A DNA stretch of 64,000 nucleotides from Tetraselmis striata (lineage: Eukaryota; Chlorophyta; Chlorodendrophyceae; Chlorodendrales; Chlorodendraceae), in the NCBI GenBank assembly GCA_006384855.1, contig VCJN01000406.1:1-64000 (forward strand), given 5' to 3'. Both the position numbers and the translations under genes were made by a program. Under the pieces are notes generated by a model. It had not been told where the DNA came from, searched no databases, and worked only from the letters and a program-made list of their open reading frames with translations. Shown here one piece after another: positions 55,059-63,614 of the stretch. The first letter of the stretch is position 1. Every line of letters begins with the position of its first letter.

Positions 55059-56036
55059 TCAGGCGTCCCCGCCTATCATAGTGCTAAAGTCCCCGCGGCG
55101 CTTGTACGATACGCCCGTGCGGTCCATGCCGATCTTGACGTTGTCGAAGTGCGGCATCTGGGGCCGGGTCGGAGGGTCCACATACGTGAAGTTCATGGTC
55201 GCTATGAACGTGTTGAGCGGGATGGCGTCGCCCTGATCGTTCACCATCCTTACGGATACGTTGTCCACTCGTCGCTCGCTCAGGGTGAAGTATGCGCCGT
55301 AGGTGTTTGTGGTGTTGTATGTTATGTGGCCAGTCAGCGGGTTTGCCGGCGCGTTCACGGGGATCACCGCCATCATCGGCGCCGTGGCATTCAGGGCGGC
55401 TGAGTGGTTGGCGATAGAAAACCCGCTGTGCACTTCACAGAATTGAGACCCGTCGACGCTTGGAGGTTGATTTGCGGTTACTGTAAGGGGACCACCGGAC
55501 TTGTCTGACACCGTAACACCTCTTGTGGTGAATCCCAATGCCTCTGCAAGACTGGTCTCGGAGTCCGGTTCATAGCCTGTATTCACGAGTATTACCGACC
55601 CGTATCCATCTTCCGATGCCTCTTGGACTTGTTGCTTCGTAATCTTGTACCTATCTTCGTTATTGTCATACGAAAACGTCAGGGTCTGTAACACCGCGCT
55701 ACCCGATGCGCTGATCTCGGTGTTGATGGCGTTTGCGACGTCGGCCTTTGTATACACGTTTGGTAAAGAATTTGATATGTCGATAGTCTTGCGTGTTCCC
55801 ATGGCCGGCTGTAGGATATTGCCTGCAACTAGGAAAGTCGCTATGGCGTGCCTGCCTCGGATGGATACGTTGGAAGTGGGCGCCGTGAAATGCTCCAACC
55901 TCACGGCTAGTTTAGCGCCCTCTGTCGGGGGTTGGACGGGAGCGATCTTCCATGTGTATTCGTGTGTTATTTCGTTAACGGTGCAATTCTTGCTGGGATA
56001 GGACAAGGCCACCAACTTGGTATCAGTGTTCGCCAT
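55059..56036 (-). CDS. Probable penton / minor capsid protein
   Basis: 325 residues. Beta-rich throughout, with LAVRLEHFTAPTSNVSIRGR near the front and a C-terminal VSVRMVNDQGDAIPLNTFIA followed by MNFTYVDPPTRP. The pattern v-v-r-l-x-d-x-x-G-x-x-i-x-l-n ahead of a final strand is common in penton and minor capsid proteins of PLVs and virophages. Size and position near the ATPase and capsid genes fit. Its ATG overlaps the stop of the 112-aa gene upstream by 14 bases. Confidence 0.6.
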   Translation of the reverse strand: MANTDTKLVALSYPSKNCTVNEITHEYTWKIAPVQPPTEGAKLAVRLEHFTAPTSNVSIRGRHAIATFLVAGNILQPAMGTRKTIDISNSLPNVYTKADVANAINTEISASGSAVLQTLTFSYDNNEDRYKITKQQVQEASEDGYGSVILVNTGYEPDSETSLAEALGFTTRGVTVSDKSGGPLTVTANQPPSVDGSQFCEVHSGFSIANHSAALNATAPMMAVIPVNAPANPLTGHITYNTTNTYGAYFTLSERRVDNVSVRMVNDQGDAIPLNTFIATMNFTYVDPPTRPQMPHFDNVKIGMDRTGVSYKRRGDFSTMIGGDA

Positions 56037-56361
56037 TATCGGCCGGCCCGTCGATGTCGAGTTCTTTAATCAAACTGTCAACAAGCTTGGCCGTCTCCTG
56101 GTCCGTCTCCTCTTCTGTTATGTCATCTGGGTAGATAATGTTTCCGTCTTCGTCGCTGTATGCGGTGGTCTCCTCAAGCTCCCGGATCCCCTGCTGATGA
56201 CGCTCGCGAATCGAGTCGGCGTCGATCATCCGGCACGCCTCGTCGGCGGAGTACCCGTTGGCGATGAGCGCCATTATCTCGTGAACCGTGGGGTGGAATC
56301 CGGGCCACGCCTCGGCGTAATCCTCGGCGGTCGCCTGGCGAGTCTTAGATTCGGTCAGCAT
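56023..56361 (-). CDS. Small acidic protein
   Basis: 112 residues, acidic, predicted helical: HPTVHEIMALIANGYSADEA then an acidic C-terminal half (YSDEDGNIIYPDDITEEETD). It sits upstream of and overlaps the penton-like gene, so the pair is probably co-transcribed or translated from overlapping messages. It shares a divergent promoter region with the gene at 56510. No family recognised. Confidence 0.55.
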   Translation of the reverse strand: MLTESKTRQATAEDYAEAWPGFHPTVHEIMALIANGYSADEACRMIDADSIRERHQQGIRELEETTAYSDEDGNIIYPDDITEEETDQETAKLVDSLIKELDIDGPADNGEH

Positions 56362-56443
56362 TCTGGCGAATGTGCTGCGTTACGGGAATGGACAAATGGA
56401 CGTCGGCGGTGCGGCGTGTGTTTAGGTTCTTACCCCCAACCCG

Positions 56444-56457
56444 ACACAATATTGTGT
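56444..56457. promoter_or_regulatory. Palindromic box between divergent viral genes
   Basis: ACACAATATTGTGT is a perfect 14-base palindrome in the 148-base gap between the minus gene starting 56361 and the plus gene starting 56510. It contains the AATATTGT box in both orientations, and no TGTAA is present in this gap, which separates the two signals. Confidence 0.65.
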
Positions 56458-56509
56458 GCATAAATGACAACCGAGGTCCCGCAGCCGTGTCACATCGCAC
56501 CCGCCCATC

Positions 56510-57266
56510 ATGGAGAAGTCCGCCCCTGACACTGATGACATCCCAGCCACCGACGAGCGTGCGCCCTCGCAGCCTCCCCGACACTCCGCCCCCCGCCCCA
56601 GGAAGTCCGGAGCCAGGAAGCCCAAGCCCGCGTCGGCGGCATTGACCGTGGAGCCAGTCAAGCCAGTCGTCATGGACGGGACCCCTGCAGACGGACCAGC
56701 GAGAAAGCCTGATGTCGGTGATGAGCCGGCAATCGAGGACCGGCCAGCACTGGAGCAACCTGCCGACCCTGCCCCCCCCGTCGCAGCGGCTCCCCCCGCC
56801 AAAGCCGAGCTCGAGCCCGGTGAGATACCACCGGGTACTGCCGCTGCAGGTGGTGATTCGGAATCATCTGAAATCTGAGCCGGAGCCCGTGGCACGTGGC
56901 AAGGGACGAGGACAGAAGCAGGCGAAGGCTGCTAAAGGTCGTCATGCGCGTCGCGGCGGCCCTCGGGTATACAAGAAGGTGCTCTACTACAACCACAAGC
57001 GCGTGCGCGTGGACGAAGTTGACGACTCTTCCGATTCTGACGAGCCTTCTGACTCGGACGTTGAAGAGTCAGAGGAGGAGCACGAGACGACACGCAGGCC
57101 TCGTATGCGACGTGTTGCTCGGCGCCCCACCCTGCGCCGCGCGGCGCCTAGAAAAGTTACTTATGCGGATAAGCTTATCGGCGATGGAGATGAGGATGAT
57201 GAGGACAGAGGAGGAGACAGAGCCGATGACGCCGTAGAGGGTGCCGGGCCGTTCTATTACATGTGA
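56510..57266 (+). pseudogene. Low-complexity viral protein split by a frameshift
   Basis: Frame 56510-56878 (122 residues) is Pro/Ala-rich and acidic and stops at SSEI. The overlapping frame 56712-57266 supplies a basic segment (VARGKGRGQKQAKAAKGRHA), the conserved-looking RVYKKVLYYNHKRVRVDEVD, an acidic stretch (SDSDEPSDSDVEESEEE) and a basic end. The second frame's front half reads unlike the first, and the join falls near 56860-56880 (consistent with one inserted base). So one gene of about 250 codons, just upstream of the ATPase, was probably broken. Two separate overlapping genes is the alternative. Function unknown. Confidence 0.5.
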
Positions 57267-57291
57267 GTGAGATTGTGTGTAAATACTGTAA

Positions 57292-58088
57292 ATGAAGATC
57301 ACTGAGACCCCGAGCGGCCACGATATCCGACCCCCTGAGTTTAAGTGCGACCACCCTCTGGGAAAGAACGTCAAGGAACCCGTCCCTAACACCGCGTTTT
57401 TCTGGGCGTTATGCGGGAGCGCCGGGTCGGGAAAGACGTCGCTCATGGTGTACCTCCTCAGCAACAAGGATTGCTATCGCAAGGTTTTTGACCACGTGCA
57501 TTTGATAGCGCCCGAAACGAGCATGGGCAGTCTCTCGGACAAGGACAATATATGGAAGAACCCTCCGAGAAGGTGCACAGCGAGCTATCGTTCGGGGTGT
57601 TGGCCATGATAAACGGGAAATGTGAGCAGAGGGTCAAGGAGAAACCGCACGAGAACACACTCCTCGTTATAGATGATATGGCGTCCCACCTGAAGGACAA
57701 CGCCGTGGAGCAGATGCTGACCAAGATGATCTATAACAGACGGCACGTGGGTCTAAGCATCATGATTCTGGTGCAGAGCTACAACGCCATGCCGCTAAAC
57801 ATACGCAAAAACCTGTCGCATTTTAGCATGTTCAAGCCCCGCAACAAGAAAGAGACCGAGAGGATATTCGAGGAACTTATTGTTTTGAACAAACACGAAT
57901 CGCTCGACGTGTTGCGCTTCATATACCGGGATTCGTACGATTTCATGTTTGGTATAACCATGACGGGCCAGCTGCACCGCAATTTCAACGAGCTGCACCT
58001 CAAGGGTAGTGACGACATGGTAGACGAGGGGTGTGACAGCGAGGGCAGTGATTCGGATACGTCGTCCGACGGGGGTCAGGGCGATTAG
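57292..58088 (+). pseudogene. A32/FtsK-type packaging ATPase, frameshifted
   Basis: The ATPase that pumps viral DNA into capsids. Frame 57292-57609 has the Walker A loop GSAGSGKTS (residues 42-50) and VFDHVHLIAPETSMGSLSDK. Frame 57552-58088 has Walker B LLVIDDMASHL, then the sensor-like ILVQSYNAMPLNIRKNLSHF and FKPRNKKETERIFEEL, ending in an acidic tail. The switch lies between about 57545 and 57600 and fits loss of a single base. All catalytic motifs remain, so the lesion is either recent, an assembly error, or bypassed by frameshifting. TGTAA sits just before the start codon (57287). Confidence 0.82.
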
Positions 58089-58102
58089 CATTAATACCCT
58101 TA

Positions 58103-58123
58103 ACATTTTGTGATCTACTGTAA
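58103..58123 (+). promoter_or_regulatory. Shared viral box and poly(A)-like signal before 58133
   Basis: ACATTTTGT at 58103-58111 is followed by TGTAA at 58119-58123, between the ATPase stop and the next ATG. Confidence 0.5.
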
Positions 58124-58132
58124 CTCGGTCCC

Positions 58133-59425
58133 ATGGGAACCATACACACACCCGCCGTGCCCAAATTCGGGGTCGGCTTAAAGCGCCACCCGTTTGCGAG
58201 CCGCCTGGACGTACCGGATGTCAAGCGACAGGCCACCGCAGCGGGCGGTCCGGAGGATGTGCAGACGGTGCGCAATGCCGCTTTCCGGAGCGGGTACACA
58301 TTTAACAACGAGAGGGGGCGACCACAACCGGACGCTATCCGCCACCAGAACCATTTGGCCCGCGATTCCGATCAGTGGCACAACCCCACCGGCGGGGGGC
58401 AGGTCGAATCGGTGACGGGCCCGCCCACATCGTTCGACGACGGATCCATGCGCCGTTTTGCGGACTATTCGTGTCTCGAGCGCGAAAACGGTCTGGGCAT
58501 GGAATCCATAACGTCCCGGCAGCAGGGCGCGACGACGTTCACCCCTGAAATGACGCGTCTGAGCACGGTGTTCGATGCCACGACGTATATGTCGCACAAT
58601 CAATTACTGAGCGCTGTCGCCGCAACTCGGAACACGAGCGTTCAAACAGAGGCAGACAGTATTCAAAAGGCGGGCGACGAGGCGGGTCTACGTGAGTCGA
58701 TTACCGAAGAATTATCAAACAAGATTCTCGACATTCTGAGTAGGGGGGTGGACTCGGATTCAAGCGATGTGGCACGTCCCGGAACTTCAAACATAAAGCC
58801 GGATCCGGTCGACGTTCCAAAACAAGGAAAGGGCACCGACCAACTCGTTGAACAAAGCAAAACTCGTGCAGAGAAACCTCACATCTCGAAAGGAGAGGAC
58901 AAGCCACGCGACAAACGTGAATCCAGCCCGTCAGCCCCGCCTGCTAAGAAAATGTTGACTAAAGAAGAAGTGAATGAATGGACACAAGCAAACCCTGGGA
59001 TACATTGGTCATCAGGAGATTCAGAGCGCAACGTCAAGTATATAAAAGATATATTGGATAGAAAGGTCAAGCACGACGGCAAATTTCAGCCAGATATGGT
59101 GACAAATAATCTCCAGAATTTGACAAATGGTATATACCTTGTCATGGAGCCATATGAAGGCATCATCAAGACCGGCAAGGAGTTTACATTTTCAAGAGAG
59201 TACGCAGCAATGTTCAGGGAACTTATCAAAATGTACACGGCGGATGACGAGATTCCTTACTCTGCACTTGAAGACGCGGTAATGAATTTAGCAGTAGAAA
59301 GTATAAATTCTTTGAAAGGTATAACGGATGGCGCGAAGAAGCTGATGATCCGAGATATCAAAAACACGACGCTATTCGCTATGCAGTACGCCGTTGACAA
59401 CAAAATCGTGCGTAAGCGTAAATGA
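58133..59425 (+). CDS. Unknown viral protein, 430 aa
   Basis: Full-length frame from ATG 58133 (MGTIHTPAVPKFGVGLKRHP). The N-terminal 130 residues are Gly/Asn/Gln-rich, and a low-complexity charged linker spans about 200-280. The last 150 residues are compact and helical (EVNEWTQANPGIHWSSG, YIKDILDRKVKHDGKFQPDM, YAAMFRELIKMYTADDEIPY, MIRDIKNTTLFAMQYAVDNK). The A/T content rises in the C-terminal third. Lying between ATPase and lipase/capsid genes, it is probably structural or assembly-related. No family recognised. Confidence 0.55.
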   Translation: MGTIHTPAVPKFGVGLKRHPFASRLDVPDVKRQATAAGGPEDVQTVRNAAFRSGYTFNNERGRPQPDAIRHQNHLARDSDQWHNPTGGGQVESVTGPPTSFDDGSMRRFADYSCLERENGLGMESITSRQQGATTFTPEMTRLSTVFDATTYMSHNQLLSAVAATRNTSVQTEADSIQKAGDEAGLRESITEELSNKILDILSRGVDSDSSDVARPGTSNIKPDPVDVPKQGKGTDQLVEQSKTRAEKPHISKGEDKPRDKRESSPSAPPAKKMLTKEEVNEWTQANPGIHWSSGDSERNVKYIKDILDRKVKHDGKFQPDMVTNNLQNLTNGIYLVMEPYEGIIKTGKEFTFSREYAAMFRELIKMYTADDEIPYSALEDAVMNLAVESINSLKGITDGAKKLMIRDIKNTTLFAMQYAVDNKIVRKRK

Positions 59426-59440
59426 GGCAATGCCTTCCGC

Positions 59441-59462
59441 ATATTGTGTACCCCTTGTGTAA
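59441..59462 (+). promoter_or_regulatory. Shared viral box and poly(A)-like signal before 59477
   Basis: ATATTGT at 59441-59447 and TGTAA at 59458-59462, ahead of the next ATG. Confidence 0.5.
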
Positions 59463-59476
59463 TAAACATAGGGACC

Positions 59477-59827
59477 ATGACTTTCCGCGTGTTTGGCTCC
59501 AAGCTCCAATCGCACCATCTGCGCGCCGCGGGGCACAAGCTGCACAGCGGCAACCACCGCGGAGCCGGCAGCAAGCACCACAACGGCGGGCCCGGCGGCG
59601 GCGTGTTTGCTGTGCCGCACACCACCGGTCTGGGGTCGCTCCCGGGCGGCTCGTACCACAGTGGCAACACCCGCAACGCAGTAGGCAACGGACAGAATGA
59701 TCGCCGTCCCACCGACTACCACAACGCCGCCCGCGCGGGACGCAACCAGATCGAGCGCGCCAGCAAGCGGCAAAAGGGAGGCATGATGCAGATATCACGC
59801 GTCCAATATTGTCTAGAGTGTAATTAA
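59477..59827 (+). CDS. Small His/Gly-rich protein
   Basis: 116 residues from ATG 59477 (MTFRVFGSKLQSHHLRAAGH). The earlier in-frame ATG would place the shared promoter box inside the gene, so the later start is preferred. It is rich in His, Gly, Asn and Arg (SGNHRGAGSKHHNGGPGGG) and ends with a basic stretch and QISRVQYCLECN. The box for the next gene (59805-59812) and a TGTAA (59819-59823) overlap its 3' end. Possibly a virion-internal protein; no family recognised. Confidence 0.5.
   Translation: MTFRVFGSKLQSHHLRAAGHKLHSGNHRGAGSKHHNGGPGGGVFAVPHTTGLGSLPGGSYHSGNTRNAVGNGQNDRRPTDYHNAARAGRNQIERASKRQKGGMMQISRVQYCLECN
59805..59823 (+). promoter_or_regulatory. Shared viral box and poly(A)-like signal before the lipase-like gene
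   Basis: AATATTGT (59805-59812) and TGTAA (59819-59823), overlapping the end of the preceding gene. Confidence 0.5.
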
Positions 59828-59857
59828 ACGTTCAACACAGACCAGTTGTCCGGCGCC

Positions 59858-61528
59858 ATGGACATTGCATATGATTTGGCAAAGATCGGGTTTAATGCGA
59901 CCGATATGGGGACGGTCGCGGGGGACCAATTGCAGCACACCATCATCGGTAAATATTCCGAAAACTATGCGCAGAGAGACGCGGCCGCCCTGGATTATGC
60001 CATCGCCTCCAGGGCTGCGTACATATTCGCCAAGAACCCGTCGGCCGCAAACAATTTCGTGGGTCGCACGCTCAAGGGGTACCGTGTGGACCATAGTCTA
60101 TCGACCCATAACTACGTGGTATTGAGAAACGACACGAAGAAACACGCCATGCTTGCGTTCAGGGGCACGGACGCGGGGAGAATGGACGACCTTAAGGCGG
60201 ACCTCACCATCGCCAAGGAAGGTGACAATTACGAGGGAGATCCGCGGTTCGAAGCGGCTGTGGACGCGTTTGATATTGCCAAAACGAATTTAGGCGCGTC
60301 GTTTAGTCTGGACGTCACGGGGCACAGTCTCGGCGGGTCGCAGGCGATGTGGGTCTCGCGGAACCGGGATACGCACGCCGAGGTGTTCAACCCTGGCGTG
60401 GTGGGGTTGACGTTCGGACAGACGGCGGGGCGGACCTTGCGGTACTGGACCAAGGGCCGCAATCTCGGGTCCGAGTTTGACCAGATAACGGTCCACCAGA
60501 TGGATGGGGACGTTGTATCGGCGGGGATGTGGTCGCGTACCACCCCCGGAGAGACGGACCTGGACGAGGGGTTGGAGATGGCCGCAGGGATCCGCTTTGC
60601 GCAGGGCCACGGCGCGGAGTGGATAAACTCCAAATTTGAAAGCAAGGACGGGGCCAAGGGGGCGGCGTGGCTGTTGGAGGCGCATTCCCTCGACAATTAC
60701 CTTACACAGTCGATCATGGCCGCGGCGCGCAAGAGCCTGAACACCTCCGAAACCGAGCTCGATAGAAACAACGGGGATTTCATGATGCAGGCGAGCATGG
60801 ACGAGGCGTGGAGTACCTCTAACAACAACGCAAGCGACAATATACCGCAGCAACACCGGTTGCTCAACGCTTTGAAACTGTACCATCACAGTCTAGGGAT
60901 GTATTCGGACCAGTCGGCCTACGACGACCCCCCGAAATTCGACCCCTCAGATTACGAGGGTATCCAAGACTGGGAGGTTGATGAGATCCAAAAGTATATA
61001 AGCAAGATTAACGCTGTTCTTAAGCACAAGAGGTCGGACCCCGGCGGGGGCGGTGGTTTGACGAGCGAGGATGGGGTTCCCAAGGCGTTTTCCGGGAGCA
61101 GGCACCAGTTGGCCGAGGGAAACAGCTCGTCGTCCATGGCACACGGCGCGGCCAATAAACGCGACATTGACAACCACGTTACGTCGATGCACGACTCGGT
61201 CAATGCCCCTCCGGAGGATAAACACAGGCCCCGAGAGCATGTATGGAGCGCGCTGCGTACGCCCCACACCCATCCCCGCGATCCGTACAAGATTTCCACG
61301 GGCAACCCCAGACGCAAACGCGACCACGACGACGGCGATGCTGTCTCGGATACCGGCAATAACAAACGACCGAGGACGGACGCCCCGACTCCGCCCGTAC
61401 AGGCCCCGGCGCCCAAGAGCTCAACACTTGCGACCCCGGCTGGTCCGGTGGCCTCGCACGCGGGCGGGATGTCGGTAGGAGGGTCTATGAGCAAGACGGC
61501 CACCGGCGCCATCTCGTTCGGCGCCTAG
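59858..61528 (+). CDS. Class-3 lipase-like protein with long disordered tail
   Basis: 556 residues from ATG 59858 (MDIAYDLAKIGFNATDMGTV). The first 300 residues form an alpha/beta-hydrolase of the lipase class 3 type: oxyanion motif LAFRGTD (about 99-105), nucleophile elbow GHSLGG (about 155-160), a candidate acid in MDGDVVS (about 215-221) and a candidate His in EAHSLDNYL (about 276). The tail (about 385-556) is polar and Pro/Ala-rich with a basic nuclear-signal-like NPRRKRDHDDG. Viral lipases or phospholipases usually help breach host membranes at entry or release; that role here is inferred. Placed directly before the capsid gene. Confidence 0.75.
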   Translation: MDIAYDLAKIGFNATDMGTVAGDQLQHTIIGKYSENYAQRDAAALDYAIASRAAYIFAKNPSAANNFVGRTLKGYRVDHSLSTHNYVVLRNDTKKHAMLAFRGTDAGRMDDLKADLTIAKEGDNYEGDPRFEAAVDAFDIAKTNLGASFSLDVTGHSLGGSQAMWVSRNRDTHAEVFNPGVVGLTFGQTAGRTLRYWTKGRNLGSEFDQITVHQMDGDVVSAGMWSRTTPGETDLDEGLEMAAGIRFAQGHGAEWINSKFESKDGAKGAAWLLEAHSLDNYLTQSIMAAARKSLNTSETELDRNNGDFMMQASMDEAWSTSNNNASDNIPQQHRLLNALKLYHHSLGMYSDQSAYDDPPKFDPSDYEGIQDWEVDEIQKYISKINAVLKHKRSDPGGGGGLTSEDGVPKAFSGSRHQLAEGNSSSSMAHGAANKRDIDNHVTSMHDSVNAPPEDKHRPREHVWSALRTPHTHPRDPYKISTGNPRRKRDHDDGDAVSDTGNNKRPRTDAPTPPVQAPAPKSSTLATPAGPVASHAGGMSVGGSMSKTATGAISFGA

Positions 61529-61538
61529 AGCGGCCTTT

Positions 61539-61561
61539 AATATTTTGCATTCATAGTGTAA
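61539..61561 (+). promoter_or_regulatory. Shared viral box and poly(A)-like signal before the capsid gene
   Basis: AATATTTTG at 61539-61547 and TGTAA at 61557-61561, in the gap between the lipase-like and capsid genes. Confidence 0.5.
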
Positions 61562-61622
61562 TCACAGGGATACCAATCCACGACACCTCGCACGCCGTTC
61601 GCCTCCCGCACACTCACGTCCA

Positions 61623-63614
61623 ATGGCGTCCGGTCTGTCCGATGCGTTCTCCTACAGGGCGCGCCCCACCGCAGCGCCCGCCGCTGCCATCCAGGTGGCC
61701 GTGCCGCCGTTCAATAAGTTGGTGTTTGCCGCCGGAAACGAGAAGATTATGATTAACATCCCGTCCGGAAAGCGCGGCCAGTACCTGAACACTCATATGA
61801 GTTATCTGAACTTTGAGCTTAATGTGGCAAAGAAAGCCTCTGGCGTCACTCCGACGGCCGATAGGGCGGTCATGCCCGTGTACGCGCTGGACGGCGGCGC
61901 GCACGCCCTTTCCCGTTCTCTGGATGTGTACCACGGGTCCAATCTGCTAGAGCACATCGATAACTATAACGCGTTGTACCAGCTCCTGGCCGATCAGGGG
62001 TTCACGCACAGCGATATCGGCCGCAGCGCCGCAGAGGGTATCAGCAACGGAGAGGAGTACGGGCTGCCTTATAACGAGAGCACGGTTACCGGCGAAGGCA
62101 CTCTGGGCGCCGGCGCGTCTATCCAGGCGGGTACGGCTTTCTCCACCAATGTTATCACTTCGGATCTGCTCCCAGACGGTGCGAAACAGACCGCTTTCGC
62201 AGCTGCGGTTAACAACGCCATCACTTCCGCCACGACCTCTGGCTCGGTCAACCTCACCGACGGCAGTTTGACCTATCTCTCCGGCGACCGGGGCACGGTC
62301 GCCAAGACCCGGTTCTGCCGCGCCGGCCAGATCATTTCCAACGTGGGGTACCGCGCCGGGTGCCTGGCCCCCAGGGAGACGGCCGAGGGCCGGGTCTTGA
62401 TCGACAAGGTCAGCGAGAACGACGAGGAGTTTATGATGACCGCTCCTCTGCAGAACACCAACACGAACTATCTCCTGTCGGTTACCGACAAGGATTCCGT
62501 CCGCACGTTCACGTTCTGCATCCCCATTCTGTCTGGTGTCATCGGCGCTCAGATGCCAAAGTACCTCCCGGTCGGTAACCTCGCGGCCGACGTGCGCATG
62601 GAGCTCACCCTCGCCGATTTCAACCAGGCGCTGGTCGCTGTGGGCGCCATCAAGGCCCCGTCCGGCTTCGACTCCGACACCGGCGCTTTCGATTTCAGCA
62701 CCAACCGGGAGGATATCTTTAGCGCCGTGTCGAGCCCCGCCTGGAAGGAGACGTTCTCGCTCTCCAACATCGAGTTCATGGCCGAGTACGTCGAGGTCGC
62801 GGCCAATGTGCAGACGGCCATCGAGAACGTCACCGGCGGGGAGTACACCATGAGCTTCGACTCGTGGGACAACTTCACCAACACCATCACCAGCAACCAG
62901 CAGGCTCTCACCCAGCTCATCGGAGCAAAGTTCTCGTCCGTCAAGGACATGACCACCATCTTCCGTCCGGCGGAGTTTCAGAACAAGGTTATGTGGAGGG
63001 GTATCACGTCGCGCGTCGACCCCTTTGCCAACACGTCCAATGCCATCATGACCTCCAACTCTGTCGCCGCACATTCCGCGCCGTACTCGCCGGGTGTGGG
63101 TTGGCAGTACCAGATCGGGGCCACCTTTTACCCGTCCAAGCCTGTCAACAGCAACCAGATGACGTACGCCGAGGCCGTTAAGAATATGCACGCCACCACT
63201 TCAGCGTCACAGCCCGGAAAGATGGACCGCACGTCCTGGTCCGTCTCGGCGCGCCAGCTGAAGGACGCCGGCTCTGTCCCGAAGGATTACCTCACAAACC
63301 CGTCGGAGCTCGGCACTTACTACATCTGCCAGAACCTCGAGAGCCAGTCGCACAAGAGCACCCTCGCAGACAGCGGCGTTAACACCCTGGCACAGACCGT
63401 GTATCTGTCCATGCGCATGCCCGGCGAGGTCAGGAGCAAGTGGTATTTCACGACCAGCGGCGAGCTCACCAACGAGGCCTCCACCGGGACAGGAACTGAT
63501 CTGGTCAACCATACGCAGCTCGCTTACATCAACCCCAACCTCCAGATCGATACGTTTACGCACTATGACGCCGTGCTGCTGGTGCGCAACGGCATGCTAA
63601 ACACGCGCTTCTAG
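61623..63614 (+). CDS. MCP: Major capsid protein (double jelly-roll, PLV type)
   Basis: 663 residues, intact, the best marker of the provirus. It forms the trimeric hexons of the icosahedral shell. Landmarks: IPSGKRGQYLNTHMSYLNFE (about 48-67), DNYNALYQLLADQGF (about 113-127), FCIPILSGVIGAQMPKYLPV (about 300-319), VRMELTLADFNQALV, and a C-terminal DAVLLVRNGMLNTRF like the end of other PLV capsid proteins. The length (over 600 residues) suits a double jelly-roll with long loops. Its end overlaps the convergent methyltransferase gene by 18 bases. Codon use is strongly G/C-ending, more so than neighbouring genes, consistent with high expression. Confidence 0.88.
   Translation: MASGLSDAFSYRARPTAAPAAAIQVAVPPFNKLVFAAGNEKIMINIPSGKRGQYLNTHMSYLNFELNVAKKASGVTPTADRAVMPVYALDGGAHALSRSLDVYHGSNLLEHIDNYNALYQLLADQGFTHSDIGRSAAEGISNGEEYGLPYNESTVTGEGTLGAGASIQAGTAFSTNVITSDLLPDGAKQTAFAAAVNNAITSATTSGSVNLTDGSLTYLSGDRGTVAKTRFCRAGQIISNVGYRAGCLAPRETAEGRVLIDKVSENDEEFMMTAPLQNTNTNYLLSVTDKDSVRTFTFCIPILSGVIGAQMPKYLPVGNLAADVRMELTLADFNQALVAVGAIKAPSGFDSDTGAFDFSTNREDIFSAVSSPAWKETFSLSNIEFMAEYVEVAANVQTAIENVTGGEYTMSFDSWDNFTNTITSNQQALTQLIGAKFSSVKDMTTIFRPAEFQNKVMWRGITSRVDPFANTSNAIMTSNSVAAHSAPYSPGVGWQYQIGATFYPSKPVNSNQMTYAEAVKNMHATTSASQPGKMDRTSWSVSARQLKDAGSVPKDYLTNPSELGTYYICQNLESQSHKSTLADSGVNTLAQTVYLSMRMPGEVRSKWYFTTSGELTNEASTGTGTDLVNHTQLAYINPNLQIDTFTHYDAVLLVRNGMLNTRF

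Noticed and set aside
56444..56457. Replication origin
   Set aside because: A palindrome in a divergent gap is explained by back-to-back promoter boxes; there are no iterons or hairpins around it.
60290..61512. Long minus-strand frames opposite the lipase-like gene
   Set aside because: Antisense shadows; GHSLGG and other motifs are on the plus strand and the minus frames show none.
61947..63191. 414-codon minus-strand open frame
   Set aside because: It lies antisense to the major capsid gene and is open only because of that gene's strong G/C-ending codon bias; its product is Arg/Gly/Val-rich with no family features.
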